Assembly: GCA_035513575.1 (NCBI GenBank)
Contig: DATKBW010000157.1
Location: 1 to 64,000 of the forward strand
DNA length: 64,000 nt
From: JAHWKI01 sp035513575
GTDB taxonomy: Bacteria > Gemmatimonadota > Gemmatimonadetes > Longimicrobiales > RSA9
Reading direction: 5' to 3'
The notes under the pieces were generated by a model. The model searched no databases, was not told the origin of the DNA, and saw nothing but the letters and a program-made list of their open reading frames with translations. A program made the translations under genes and the position numbers. Positions 7,657 through 16,098 of the stretch are shown piece by piece (positions within the stretch are counted from its first letter, which is position 1; each line of letters begins with the position of its first letter).

Positions 7657-10600
7657 AGGTCCGGAAGCTGAGGCTGCACGGGTTCAAGTCCTTCGCGGAC
7701 CGGACCGAGGTCGAGTTCCACGAGGGCGTCACCGCCATCGTGGGGCCGAACGGCTGCGGGAAGTCCAACATCAGCGACGCCATCCGCTGGGTGCTGGGTG
7801 AGCAGCGGCCCAGCGCGATCCGGGGGTCCCGGATGGACGAGGCCATCTTCCAGGGGACCTCCGAGCGCCGCGCCGTGAACCGCGCCGAGGTCGCGCTGAT
7901 CGTGGGGAACGAGGACCACCGCCTGGCCGTGCCACACGACGAGGTGGAGATCCGTCGAACGGTGTACCGTGAGGGCCGCAGCGACTACGAGCTCAACCGG
8001 AAGAACGTGCGGCTGAAGGACATCCTGGACGTCTGCCGCGATACGGGACTCGGCGCCAACGCCTATGCCATCATCGAGCAGGGCATGGTCGACTCCCTCC
8101 TCTCCGACAGGGCGGACGAACGGCGGCAGGTGTTCGAGGAGGCCGCCGGGATCGGGCGCTACAAGGACCGGCGGAAGGTCGCGTTGCGGCGGCTCGATGC
8201 GGCGGAGGGGGACCTGGCGCGCCTCGAGGACCTGGTCGGCGAGGTGGAGTCGAAAGTGCGCAGCCTGGCGCGGCAGCGCGGGCGCGCGGAGCGTTTCCAG
8301 AGCCTGCGGGAGCGCCGACTCGGGGTCGAGGTCGCCGTCGCGCGGCTGGAGCTGCGCGGCCTCCAGGACTCCCTCGCCGATGCGGAGCACCGCCTGAAGG
8401 AGCTCACGCAACTCGAGCCCGGCGCCCGCGCCGATCTGGGCACGGCGGAGGCGGAGCTGGAACGGCGTCGGCTGGAGAGCGCCGAGGTCGCCCGGGAGCG
8501 GAGCGGGTCCGCGTCCGCCCTCGACGGGGTGAACCGGGCGATCGCGGAGCGGGAGCGGGAGCTGGCGGTGGCGAACGAGCGCCGGACGCACTCGCAGCGG
8601 CGGTTGCAGCAGATCGCCAGCGAGCGGGTCGAGACGCGGGAGCGGGCCGCGACGCTGCGGGAGGAGATCGGGACCCTGATCGCGGACCTGGCGGGGCGCC
8701 GGGAGTCCGTCGCGGCCCTGACCCGGCAGGTCACGGAGGCCCAGGAGCGGCAGCGGGCGCTGCGGGAGGCGCTCGCGGGAGCACGGGAGGCCGAGCAGGA
8801 GACCCGTTCGCGCCAGGAAGAGCTGGCGGACCGCATCGCCCAGATCCGGGCCGCCGGTCACGCCGCGCGGGCCCGCGCGGCCGACGCCGGGACGCGCGCC
8901 GAGCGGCTCGGGATGGAGAACGAGGAGCTGCAGTCGGAGCTCGCGCGGCTGGAAGAGCAGGGGGACCTGTTCGCGACCCGCGCCCGGGAGCTGTCCGGCA
9001 CGCACGACGAGGCGCGCGACGAGCTGGACGCGGCGCGGGAGCGGCTCGGCGCGCTGCGGGAGGAGGAGCTCGAAGCCCGCCGCGGTCTCGCGGGCGCCGA
9101 GGATCGCGAGAACCTGCTCGGCGCCCGGGTGGCGGCCCTGGAGGCCCTGGAACGGGAGCATCACGGCCTCGGCCCGGCCGTGGCGGCCGTCCTCGAGGCG
9201 CGGGAAGAGCTCCAGGGTCTCATCGGGCCGCTGGCCGAGCTGCTGGACCTCCCCGTGGATCGGGCCGCGGCCGCGGAGGAAACCGTCGGGGCGCTGCTCC
9301 AGGCGATCGTGGTCGCCGACGACGAGGCGGTGGGCCGCGTCCGCGACTGGCTCCGCCACGAAGGGAGAAAGGATGGCGTCCTTGCCCTCCTCCGGGAGGG
9401 TGACCTGCCGACCGTCCGGGCACTCCTGGACCGGCTCGAGTTCGCGGGCGAGACCGCGTCCGAGCCTGTCCTTCTGGGCCGGCGCGAGAAGTTGGGCCGG
9501 CTCCGTCGCCAGGCGGAGGAGGCGACGCGGATCCGGGAGGCACGGGCGGCCGCCCGCAGCAGTCTCGCCGCCAGCGTCGAGGAATGCGAAGCCGAGTTGC
9601 GGGCGCTGGAAGAGAGGTCCCGGGGCCTCGAGATGGAGTTGCGGCGGCTGGACGCGGATGAGGCGGCGCGGAGCGGGCAGCGTGCGCGCACGGAGCGGAG
9701 CCTCGACGACCTCGAGCGCCAGCGGGCGGGCCTCCGCGCGACGGTGGAGCAGGCGCGGGCGGAGGGCGCAGCGGCCGAGCGTGAAGTGGCCGACGTGGAG
9801 GCGGCGCTCGCGTCCCTTCAGGACCGGCGCCAGGTGGCGGACGCGGCGCTCTCGGAGCGGCAGGGTGCGTGGGAGGAAGTCCGGGACGAGGTGGCGGAGC
9901 TGAGGATCGGCCATGCCCGGGAGGAGGCGGCCGTCGCGGAGCTGGAGCGGCGGCGGACCAGCGCGGAGGCGTCCCTCCAGCACGCGGACGCCCGGCTGGA
10001 GGCACTGGACGCCGAGGAGCGTGAGCACCGCGCGGCCCTGGCGGAGCTCGAGGAGGTGCGCGAGGGCGCGGCCGCGCAGCTCCAGACGCTCTTCGGCCGG
10101 AGGGAAGACGCCGCCGCAAGCCTGCGCTCCTACGACGAGCGGCTGAGCGAGGCCAGCGCGGTGGTGGAGGAACTGGAGCAGCGGGTTCGGAAGCTCCGCT
10201 CCGTCACGGAGACCAGCGGCGAGGAGCGCCACGCGCTGGAGCTGCGCCTGACGGAGGCGAGCGCGGTACGGCAGCGGATCCGCGAGCGTATCGAGGTGGA
10301 ATGGAACCGGCCGTTCGATCAGCTCGCGGAGCAGGTGGCGCCGGTGGAGGGCGAGCTCGGGCCGCTGAAGGCGGAGCTCCAGCAGCTCAGCGCGGACATC
10401 GAGCGGCTGGGGCCCATCAACATGCTCGCCATGGAGGAGTATGACGAGGAGAAGGCGCGACTCGATTTCCTCACCACCCAGCGGGACGATCTCGTACGGG
10501 CACGGGACGACCTCCAGAAGGCGATCCGCGAGATCAACCGCACGGCCCGGCAGCTCTTCCTGGACACGTTCCACCAGGTCCGGGAGAACTTCCAGACCAC

Positions 10601-11024
10601 GTTCGAGACGCTGTTCGAGGGCGGCCAGTGCGACGTCTGGCTCCCGGCCGAGGAGGACCCTCTCGAGTCACCCATCGAGATCTCCGCCTCCCCCCGCGGC
10701 AAGCGGACGCAGCGCATCCACCTCCTTTCCGGCGGGGAGCGCGCGCTCACGTCCCTGGCGCTCCTCTTCGCGATCTACCTGGTCAAGCCGAGCCCCTTCT
10801 GCGTGCTCGACGAGGTGGACGCGCCGCTCGACGAAGCCAACATCGGCCGCTTCATCACCATGCTGAACCGCTTCAAGGCCGACACCCAGTTCATCGTGGT
10901 CACGCACAATCCGCGCACCATGGAGGCGGCGGACTGGATCTATGGCGTCACGATGGAGGAGCCCGGCGTCAGCTCCATCGTGGGCGTGCAGCTCGACCAG
11001 TCCGCCCATACCGCCACCGCCTGA
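7653..11024 (+). CDS. smc: chromosome segregation protein SMC
   Basis: A 1123-residue condensin ATPase. The N-terminal head has 'FKSFADRTEVEFHEGVTAI' and Walker A GPNGCGKSN (residues about 32-40). Two long coiled coils rich in Arg/Glu/Ala flank a hinge at about 520-612. The C-terminal head has signature 'LLSGGERALTSLALLFAIY' and Walker B 'FCVLDEVDAPLDEAN'. SMC with ScpAB compacts and segregates the chromosome. It is some 50-70 residues shorter than usual bacterial SMC, and the missing part appears to be the second half of the hinge (see findings). The start overlaps the SPOR gene stop. scpA and scpB are not in this window. Confidence 0.97.
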   Translation: MKVRKLRLHGFKSFADRTEVEFHEGVTAIVGPNGCGKSNISDAIRWVLGEQRPSAIRGSRMDEAIFQGTSERRAVNRAEVALIVGNEDHRLAVPHDEVEIRRTVYREGRSDYELNRKNVRLKDILDVCRDTGLGANAYAIIEQGMVDSLLSDRADERRQVFEEAAGIGRYKDRRKVALRRLDAAEGDLARLEDLVGEVESKVRSLARQRGRAERFQSLRERRLGVEVAVARLELRGLQDSLADAEHRLKELTQLEPGARADLGTAEAELERRRLESAEVARERSGSASALDGVNRAIAERERELAVANERRTHSQRRLQQIASERVETRERAATLREEIGTLIADLAGRRESVAALTRQVTEAQERQRALREALAGAREAEQETRSRQEELADRIAQIRAAGHAARARAADAGTRAERLGMENEELQSELARLEEQGDLFATRARELSGTHDEARDELDAARERLGALREEELEARRGLAGAEDRENLLGARVAALEALEREHHGLGPAVAAVLEAREELQGLIGPLAELLDLPVDRAAAAEETVGALLQAIVVADDEAVGRVRDWLRHEGRKDGVLALLREGDLPTVRALLDRLEFAGETASEPVLLGRREKLGRLRRQAEEATRIREARAAARSSLAASVEECEAELRALEERSRGLEMELRRLDADEAARSGQRARTERSLDDLERQRAGLRATVEQARAEGAAAEREVADVEAALASLQDRRQVADAALSERQGAWEEVRDEVAELRIGHAREEAAVAELERRRTSAEASLQHADARLEALDAEEREHRAALAELEEVREGAAAQLQTLFGRREDAAASLRSYDERLSEASAVVEELEQRVRKLRSVTETSGEERHALELRLTEASAVRQRIRERIEVEWNRPFDQLAEQVAPVEGELGPLKAELQQLSADIERLGPINMLAMEEYDEEKARLDFLTTQRDDLVRARDDLQKAIREINRTARQLFLDTFHQVRENFQTTFETLFEGGQCDVWLPAEEDPLESPIEISASPRGKRTQRIHLLSGGERALTSLALLFAIYLVKPSPFCVLDEVDAPLDEANIGRFITMLNRFKADTQFIVVTHNPRTMEAADWIYGVTMEEPGVSSIVGVQLDQSAHTATA

Positions 11025-11025
11025 C

Positions 11026-11793
11026 GTGCGTCTCACCATCGCCGGCTCGGGCACGGCCGCCCCCGAGCCCGGTCGTGTCTGCTCCGGATACTTCGTCGAG
11101 CACGGCGATCTCCGCCTGCTCCTCGACTGCGGGCCGGGCGTCGTCCACCACCTGGCCCGCTTCGCCCTCCCCTGGCCGGCCATCGACCAGGTCCTCATCT
11201 CTCACTTCCACAACGACCATCTGGGCGACCTCCCCATGCTCCTCTTCGCCCTCGCGTGGGGTGTGGAGCGGCGGCGCACGGCGCCTCTGACCATCTGGGG
11301 GCCGGCCGGCCTGCGGCAGCGGATGGATCGGCTGGCGGATGGGCTCGGCGATCACGTCCGCGATCCGGGCTTCCCCCTCGTCATCCGCGAGGTCCGCCCC
11401 GGCGCGGCCATGGACCTGGGCGGCGGAGTGGAGCTCCGGACCGTGAAGACCCCCCACACGGACGAGTCGCTGGCCTTCCGTCTCGCCGCGGGCGGCGCGG
11501 AGCTGGGCTATACGGGCGATACCGGGCCGTCGCCGGAGGTGGCGGAATTCTTCACCGGGTGCGATGCGCTGATCGCCGAGTGCTCGCTTCCGGACGACGA
11601 CGCCATCCCCACCCACCTCTCGCCGGGCACGCTCGCCGCCCTCGCCGTCAGCGCGGATCCCGGGTGCCTGATCGTGACCCACGTCTACCCGACGCTCGAC
11701 GTCCGCGACCCCGTTCGGCTCGTCGCCGCCGCCGGGTGGGAAGGCGTCTCGACGCGCGCCGAGGACGGGCTGCGCCTGGACGTCCGGCGGTAG
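11026..11793 (+). CDS. metallo-beta-lactamase-fold hydrolase (RNase Z-like)
   Basis: A 255-residue MBL-fold enzyme. The metal motif HFHNDHLGD (HxHxDH) is at about residues 61-69; further metal ligands are likely in 'YTGDTGPS' and the final 'IVTHVYP' His. N-terminal 'LTIAGSGTAAPEPGRVCSGYF' resembles RNase Z and related phosphodiesterases ('GTGTAxPxxxR'), but it is shorter than RNase Z and lacks an obvious exosite, so tRNA 3' processing is not assured. It starts at GTG 1 nt after the smc stop and probably depends on smc translation. Confidence 0.85.
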   Translation: MRLTIAGSGTAAPEPGRVCSGYFVEHGDLRLLLDCGPGVVHHLARFALPWPAIDQVLISHFHNDHLGDLPMLLFALAWGVERRRTAPLTIWGPAGLRQRMDRLADGLGDHVRDPGFPLVIREVRPGAAMDLGGGVELRTVKTPHTDESLAFRLAAGGAELGYTGDTGPSPEVAEFFTGCDALIAECSLPDDDAIPTHLSPGTLAALAVSADPGCLIVTHVYPTLDVRDPVRLVAAAGWEGVSTRAEDGLRLDVRR

Positions 11794-11819
11794 ACGCCTC
11801 CGCGCGGTTGCGGTAGCTT
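11791..11819 (+). promoter_or_regulatory. putative promoter of the DAHP synthase gene
   Basis: TAGACG (11791-11796, overlapping the stop codon of the previous gene), a 17-nt spacer, and TAGCTT (11814-11819). Predicted start is about 11826. The same -10 hexamer occurs before larE. Confidence 0.4.
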
Positions 11820-11872
11820 CCTCGCTGCGGCGCAACGGCCGCGTCAACCATGTCTGAACCTCGCGGGAATCC

Positions 11873-12916
11873 ATGCTGGTCGTGATGAACCACGACGCGG
11901 CGGACGACGACGTCCGGCGCGTCATCGACACCATCGAGGAGATGGGCTATGAAGCGCGGCCCATCCCGGGGAAGCAGCGCACCGCCGTCGGTCTCGTCGG
12001 CAACGACGGGAAGGTGGACAGCGGCCGGCTGGAAGCGCTCCCCCACGTCCAGCAGGTCATCCACGTCACGCAGCCGTACAAGCAGGTCTCCCGGGAGTGG
12101 CGCGAGGAGCCGACCATCATCGCGCTGCCGAACGGGACCCGCATCGGAGGGCCGGCGGTGGTCCTGATGGCCGGCCCCTGCTCCGTGGAGTCGGAGCAGC
12201 AGATCATGACCGCCGCCACGCTGCTGCGCGACGCCGGGGCCACCATCCTGCGGGCCGGGGCGTTCAAGCCGCGCACCTCGCCGTACGCATTCCAGGGGCT
12301 GGGTCTCCAGGGTCTGCGGCTGCTTGCCCGCGCCCGCGAGGAGACGGGCCTCGCCATCGTCACGGAGGCCCTCGAGCCGGAGGTGGTGGACCTCGTCGTC
12401 GAGCACGCCGACATCGTCCAGATCGGCGCCCGCAACATGCAGAACTATCCGCTCCTCCGGCGGGCCGGTCGGTGCGGCAAGCCGGTCCTGCTCAAGCGAG
12501 GTCTGGCGGCCACCATCGACGAGCTGCTCCTGGCCGCCGAATACATCCTGAGCGAGGGCAACCCCGACGTGATCCTGTGCGAGCGGGGCGTGCGCGGCTT
12601 CGACACGCACACGCGGAACATCCTCGACCTGACGGCCATCCCGGTGGTGCACGCTCTCTCCCACCTCCCGATCATCGCGGACCCGAGCCACGGGACCGGG
12701 GTTCGGGCCAAGGTGATGCCGATGGCGAGGGCGGCGGTCGCGGCCGGGGCGGACGGCCTCATGGTGGAGGTGCATCCGGACCCGAACCATGCGCTTTCCG
12801 ACGGCGCACAGTCGCTCTATCCCGAGCAGTTCGTCGAGCTGGTCGAGCAGGTGCGGATCATCGCCGAGGCGATCGGCCGCGCCGTTACGCCCCCACTCCC
12901 GGTCCCCGCCGCCTGA
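11873..12916 (+). CDS. aroF: 3-deoxy-7-phosphoheptulonate (DAHP) synthase, type I-beta
   Basis: A 347-residue enzyme joining phosphoenolpyruvate and erythrose 4-phosphate, the first step of the shikimate pathway. Residues 1-80 form the ferredoxin-like domain typical of type I-beta enzymes. The barrel begins at 'VVLMAGPCSVES' and includes 'RAGAFKPRTSPYAFQG', 'IGARNMQNYPLL', 'KPVLLKRG', 'ILCERGVRGF' and 'PIIADPSHGTG'. These supply the metal ligands (Cys, His, Glu, Asp) and substrate contacts. KDO8P synthase shares the fold, but the N-terminal domain and GARNMQN favour DAHP synthase. It seems to have its own promoter. Symbol by convention for this type. Confidence 0.94.
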   Translation: MLVVMNHDAADDDVRRVIDTIEEMGYEARPIPGKQRTAVGLVGNDGKVDSGRLEALPHVQQVIHVTQPYKQVSREWREEPTIIALPNGTRIGGPAVVLMAGPCSVESEQQIMTAATLLRDAGATILRAGAFKPRTSPYAFQGLGLQGLRLLARAREETGLAIVTEALEPEVVDLVVEHADIVQIGARNMQNYPLLRRAGRCGKPVLLKRGLAATIDELLLAAEYILSEGNPDVILCERGVRGFDTHTRNILDLTAIPVVHALSHLPIIADPSHGTGVRAKVMPMARAAVAAGADGLMVEVHPDPNHALSDGAQSLYPEQFVELVEQVRIIAEAIGRAVTPPLPVPAA

Positions 12917-12934
12917 CCCGTTCCGCCATTCCGT

Positions 12935-12963
12935 CGCCCCACCGCCACGACCATCGTGGGGCG
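12935..12963. repeat. inverted repeat before the yraN-like gene
   Basis: CGCCCCAC (12935-12942) and its complement (12956-12963) form an 8-bp stem with a 13-nt loop, between the DAHP synthase stop and the next ATG at 12973. No T tract follows, so it is not a standard terminator. It may partly hide the ribosome binding site GCGGAGGACG. Confidence 0.4.
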
Positions 12964-12972
12964 GAGGACGGA

Positions 12973-13332
12973 ATGGCCCGATCACAGGACGTGGGCGCAC
13001 GGGGTGAGGCGCTGGCGGCCGAGCTGCTGCGGGGCGGCGGCTGGACGGTTCTGGACCGCAACTGGCGCTTCCGTCACAAGGAGATCGACCTCGTCGTCGA
13101 GCGCGCGGGGACGGTCGCCTTCGTCGAGGTGAAGGCCCGTTCCGGCACGGCCTTCGGTCACCCGCTGGAAGCGGTCACGGCCAGGAAGCGCCTGGACCTC
13201 GCGGTGGCCGCCCGGGCGTGGATCGCGCGCCACGGCCGCACAGGGCAGACCTACCGGTTCGATGCCGTGTGGGTGTTGCGCCGGGGTGGCCGGGTGTCGG
13301 TCCGGCACGTCGAGGACGCCTGGCGGCTCTGA
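12973..13332 (+). CDS. YraN/UPF0102 family nuclease-fold protein
   Basis: A 119-residue protein of the UPF0102 (YraN) family, which has a restriction-endonuclease-like fold. The family signature is clear: 'GARGEALAAELL', then 'NWRFRHKEIDLVV' and 'VAFVEVKARSG', giving the E-x(n)-D-x(n)-E-x-K nuclease core. Cellular role is not established. It is translated from an ATG with a good GGAGGACG and ends facing the small minus-strand gene. Confidence 0.88.
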   Translation: MARSQDVGARGEALAAELLRGGGWTVLDRNWRFRHKEIDLVVERAGTVAFVEVKARSGTAFGHPLEAVTARKRLDLAVAARAWIARHGRTGQTYRFDAVWVLRRGGRVSVRHVEDAWRL

Positions 13333-13337
13333 CGGCC

Positions 13338-13601
13338 TCAGTTCCCGCCCGCGCCGTCGCCGTCCCCGTCCCCGTCGCCGTCCCCGTCCGCCAGGTCCTC
13401 CCGGAGTAGCTCGCTCACGCGCACCATGGCCCGCCCCCGCTCGCCCAGGACGTCCGCGAGGTTCCGGAGGATCACATCCGGGACCCTGGCCGGGTCGCGG
13501 CGGTGCTGCCGCAGGACCCGGAGCTCCATCCTGAGGGCCCGGGCCAGCTCCTCCTCCGTGCCCATGAAGAGGTCCGTTGCCCGCTTGAAGTCCAGGCCCA
13601 T
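13338..13601 (-). CDS. small conserved-looking protein with Asp-Gly repeat tail
   Basis: An 87-residue protein, not recognised. The first 65 residues are charged and helical ('GLDFKRATDLFMGTEEELA' start) and look like a real folded domain. The tail is a simple Asp-Gly repeat (about residues 72-83) encoded by tandem 6-nt units near 13355-13390, prone to length change. Its ATG overlaps the stop of the CoA-binding gene (TGATG), so the two are co-translated. Confidence 0.65.
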   Translation of the reverse strand: MGLDFKRATDLFMGTEEELARALRMELRVLRQHRRDPARVPDVILRNLADVLGERGRAMVRVSELLREDLADGDGDGDGDGDGAGGN

Positions 13602-14053
13602 CAGCCCCTCCCCAGCCCGAAGCGTCGATGGTCGGCCATCGTGCAGCGGTCCTGGACCACGCGGATCCCCGCCCGCGCGAGCCGCTCCGCCGCCTCGTCG
13701 TTGCGGATCCCGAGCTGGAACCAGACGACCTTCGGCTGCTTCGCGATGAGGTCGTCCACGTGCGGAGGGATGTCGTTCGGCCGCCGGAACACGTCCACCA
13801 TGTCCACCTCACCCGGCACCGCGTTCACCTCCCGATACACCGGCTCACCCAGGATCTCCGTCACGTCCGGGTAATAGACCGGAACCGGCACCATCTCGTA
13901 TCCCACGTCCTGGAGATATCGGGCGACGTAATGCGCCGGCTTCCCGCCGTGCGTCTCCGGCTTGATCCCGAGCACCGCCACTCGCCTCGTCTCCTCGAGG
14001 ATCGCCCTCACCTCCGCCTCCGACTCCACCAGGTTCTTCCGCCAATCCGCCAT
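13601..14053 (-). CDS. CoA-binding domain protein (YccU/HcgR-like)
   Basis: About 150 residues forming a single CoA-binding Rossmann domain: 'VAVLGIKPETHGGKPAHYVARYL', then 'VPVYYPDVTEILGEPVY' and a C-terminal 'GIRVVQDRCTMADHRRFG' (quoted only in part). It resembles stand-alone YccU proteins that bind CoA; function is not established. I chose ATG 14053 with GGAGGG upstream; an ATG at 14071 would add six residues. It is divergent from the SRP RNA gene. Confidence 0.85.
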   Translation of the reverse strand: MADWRKNLVESEAEVRAILEETRRVAVLGIKPETHGGKPAHYVARYLQDVGYEMVPVPVYYPDVTEILGEPVYREVNAVPGEVDMVDVFRRPNDIPPHVDDLIAKQPKVVWFQLGIRNDEAAERLARAGIRVVQDRCTMADHRRFGLGRG

Positions 14054-14118
14054 GTTTTCGGTTCCCTCCATGTCGAACCCGCAATCCCGCAGCGCTTCAG
14101 GTCCGCGGTCCTCCCGGG

Positions 14119-14147
14119 TTGTATCGATCACCGCGCGCCGTTACGTT
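14119..14147 (+). promoter_or_regulatory. putative promoter of the SRP RNA gene
   Basis: TTGTAT (14119-14124), a 17-nt spacer and TACGTT (14142-14147). The predicted start, 14154, is exactly the first base of the 5' arm of the SRP RNA terminal stem, which independently supports both calls. Confidence 0.6.
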
Positions 14148-14153
14148 TCCTGC

Positions 14154-14249
14154 GCCCCAGGCCCGCAGGGCGCGAGCTCGCGAAACCCGTCAGGACCGTG
14201 AAGGTAGCAGCGGTAAGTGACGTGAACGCCGCTGCGGATCGCCTGGGGC
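14154..14249 (+). ncRNA. ffs: signal recognition particle RNA, small bacterial (4.5S) type
   Basis: About 96 nt. The ends GCCCCAGG (14154-14161) and CCTGGGGC (14242-14249) pair perfectly. The centre carries the domain IV signature for Ffh binding: GTCAGGACC then GAAGGTAGCAGC (about 14189-14211), followed by GTAAGTGACG. This matches the universal GTCAGG...GGAAGG.AGCAGC pattern. The apical loop reads GTGAA between CC and GG where most bacteria have GGAA. A T-rich CTTCTTTC follows. Its position just upstream of dnaX is a common arrangement. The RNA works with Ffh in co-translational membrane targeting. Confidence 0.9.
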
Positions 14250-14327
14250 ACTTCTTTCGGGGCGCCGCGCGCGCAAGCCGTGCAAGGCGCGCGCCCCTGC
14301 CAGTCGGCCATCACGCGATCCGGTTCC

Positions 14328-16061
14328 ATGACGCGCAACGCGCTCGCTCGCACGTACCGCCCTCGCCGGTTCGGCGAGATGACGACGCAGGAGCACGTGT
14401 CGGAAACGCTCCGCTCCGCCGTGGCACGCGGCCGCGTGGCCCACGCCTACCTCTTCAGTGGCCCCCGCGGAGTCGGGAAGACGACGGCCGCCCGGGTGCT
14501 CGCCATGGCCCTGAACTGCCCGAACCGGGGCGACGACGGCGAGCCGTGCGGCGCGTGCGAGTCCTGCGAGCGGATCTGGGCGGGTCGTACCTCCCTCGAC
14601 GTGGTCGAGATCGACGCTGCCTCGAATCGCGGCGTCGACGACGCCCGGGACCTCCGGGAGCGGGCCATGTACGCCCCCACCGGGGAGGCGAGCTTCAAGG
14701 TCTACATCATCGACGAGGCGCACATGCTCACCCGCGAGGCGTGGAACGCGCTCCTCAAGATCCTGGAGGAGCCGCCGCCGCGCGTGATCTTCGTCTTCGC
14801 GACCACGGAGCCGCAGAAGATCCAGCAGGTCGCCCCGCCGATCCTGTCCCGCTGTCAGCGCTTCGACTTCCGCCGGATCGGCGTGCCGGCCATCGTCGAG
14901 CGCCTCGGCCAGGTGCTCGCCAGTGAGGGGGTCGAGACCGATGAGCAGGCGCTCCTGCTCCTGGCCCGGCGGGCCGAGGGCGGGATGCGGGACGCGCTCT
15001 CCCTGCTCGACCAGGCGCTGTCCTTCGCCGGAGGGCGCCTGGCCGTGGAGGACATCCAGCGCATCCTCGGGCTCGTCGCGGATGAGGTCTACCTGGATCT
15101 CTTCGCCATCATCGCCGAGGGTCGGGTCGCCGACGTGTTCCGGTTCGTCCAGGATGTCATCGAGGGCGGGCACGACCTGAGCGAGTTCTACCGCGGCCTC
15201 GCCGACGCCCTGCGCACGCTCCTCGTGGTCCGCTTCGATGGCCCGGACGCGGCCGAGGTGCGCGACGACCTCCGCCCGCTCTGGCGCCAGCGCGCCGACG
15301 CCTTCTCCACGGGGGATCTGCTCCGCATGCTCGCCCAGGTGGCGGAGCTCGACGCCGACGGCCGCTTCCGCAAGAGCACCCATCCGCGGGTCCTGCTGGA
15401 GGCCCTCCTCCTCCGCTTCGCCCATCTCCCCCGCACCATCGAGATCGAGGAGCTCATCCGCGCGGCTGGCGGTGCCGAGCCGGCCCGGATCTCCGCGGCC
15501 ACGGAGACCCTCACGGCGGCCCCGGCCCCGGCCCCGCCGCCGCGCCGCTCCAGCACCGCCGCCAGGGGGGCGACCCCCGCCGCGGAGGCAAGGCCGGCAC
15601 CCGCCACGCCGCCCGCGGCGGCACCCGCCACACCGCCCGGGGCCACACCCGCCGGGGCGCCGGCGGCCGCACCCGCCACACCGGCCGCGGCGGAGTCGGT
15701 GGAGCAGGCCCTGCGCGCGGTGGTGCAGGAGGGGGGCGTGGGGCTCCCCGCGGGACTGGGACTCTTCCTGCGCAGCGCCAGGTTGGCCGGGGAGACCCGG
15801 GACAGCGCTTCGCTGGAGCTCCCGCCCGGCCCCGGGATCGACATGCTCGAGGATTCCAGGACGCGGAGAGCCCTCGAGGACGCACTCTCCGCGCGCGTCG
15901 GCCGCCCGCTTCGGCTCGAGGTCCGGGCCGCGGGTGCGGAAAATGCGCCCGGCCGCCTCACGCCCGAGGTCGTGCGGGAGGAACAGGTGCGCAAGCTGTC
16001 CCGGGAGGAACCGGCCCTGGACCGGGCGGTAAGAGAGTGGGACCTTGAATTGCTCGACTGA
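14328..16061 (+). CDS. dnaX: DNA polymerase III subunit gamma/tau
   Basis: A 577-residue clamp-loader ATPase. 'RTYRPRRFGEM' opens the protein; Walker A GPRGVGKTT, a four-Cys zinc module ('CPNR...CGACESC'), Walker B 'VYIIDEAHML' and the SRC motif 'ILSRCQRFDF' follow. Domain III extends to about 370. A low-complexity Ala/Pro linker (about 400-455) joins a C-terminal tau-like domain of about 120 residues. I saw no A-rich slippery site for a gamma frameshift. ATG 14328 is chosen because homologous sequence begins there; an upstream ATG would fall 30 nt after the SRP RNA. It begins the dnaX-ybaB-recR run. Confidence 0.95.
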   Translation: MTRNALARTYRPRRFGEMTTQEHVSETLRSAVARGRVAHAYLFSGPRGVGKTTAARVLAMALNCPNRGDDGEPCGACESCERIWAGRTSLDVVEIDAASNRGVDDARDLRERAMYAPTGEASFKVYIIDEAHMLTREAWNALLKILEEPPPRVIFVFATTEPQKIQQVAPPILSRCQRFDFRRIGVPAIVERLGQVLASEGVETDEQALLLLARRAEGGMRDALSLLDQALSFAGGRLAVEDIQRILGLVADEVYLDLFAIIAEGRVADVFRFVQDVIEGGHDLSEFYRGLADALRTLLVVRFDGPDAAEVRDDLRPLWRQRADAFSTGDLLRMLAQVAELDADGRFRKSTHPRVLLEALLLRFAHLPRTIEIEELIRAAGGAEPARISAATETLTAAPAPAPPPRRSSTAARGATPAAEARPAPATPPAAAPATPPGATPAGAPAAAPATPAAAESVEQALRAVVQEGGVGLPAGLGLFLRSARLAGETRDSASLELPPGPGIDMLEDSRTRRALEDALSARVGRPLRLEVRAAGAENAPGRLTPEVVREEQVRKLSREEPALDRAVREWDLELLD

Positions 16062-16074
16062 GGGTGCCTATCTT
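16045..16074 (+). promoter_or_regulatory. putative internal promoter for ybaB-recR
   Basis: TTGAAT (16045-16050) inside the end of dnaX, an 18-nt spacer, then TATCTT (16069-16074). Predicted start is near 16081, immediately followed by seven T residues (16082-16088). Confidence 0.5.
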
Positions 16075-16098
16075 AGCCCCGTTTTTTTCCAGCGAGAG

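Noticed and set aside
15590..15700. Direct repeats in dnaX
   Set aside because: They are the codons of the Ala/Pro-rich linker of tau, normal for GC-rich genomes.
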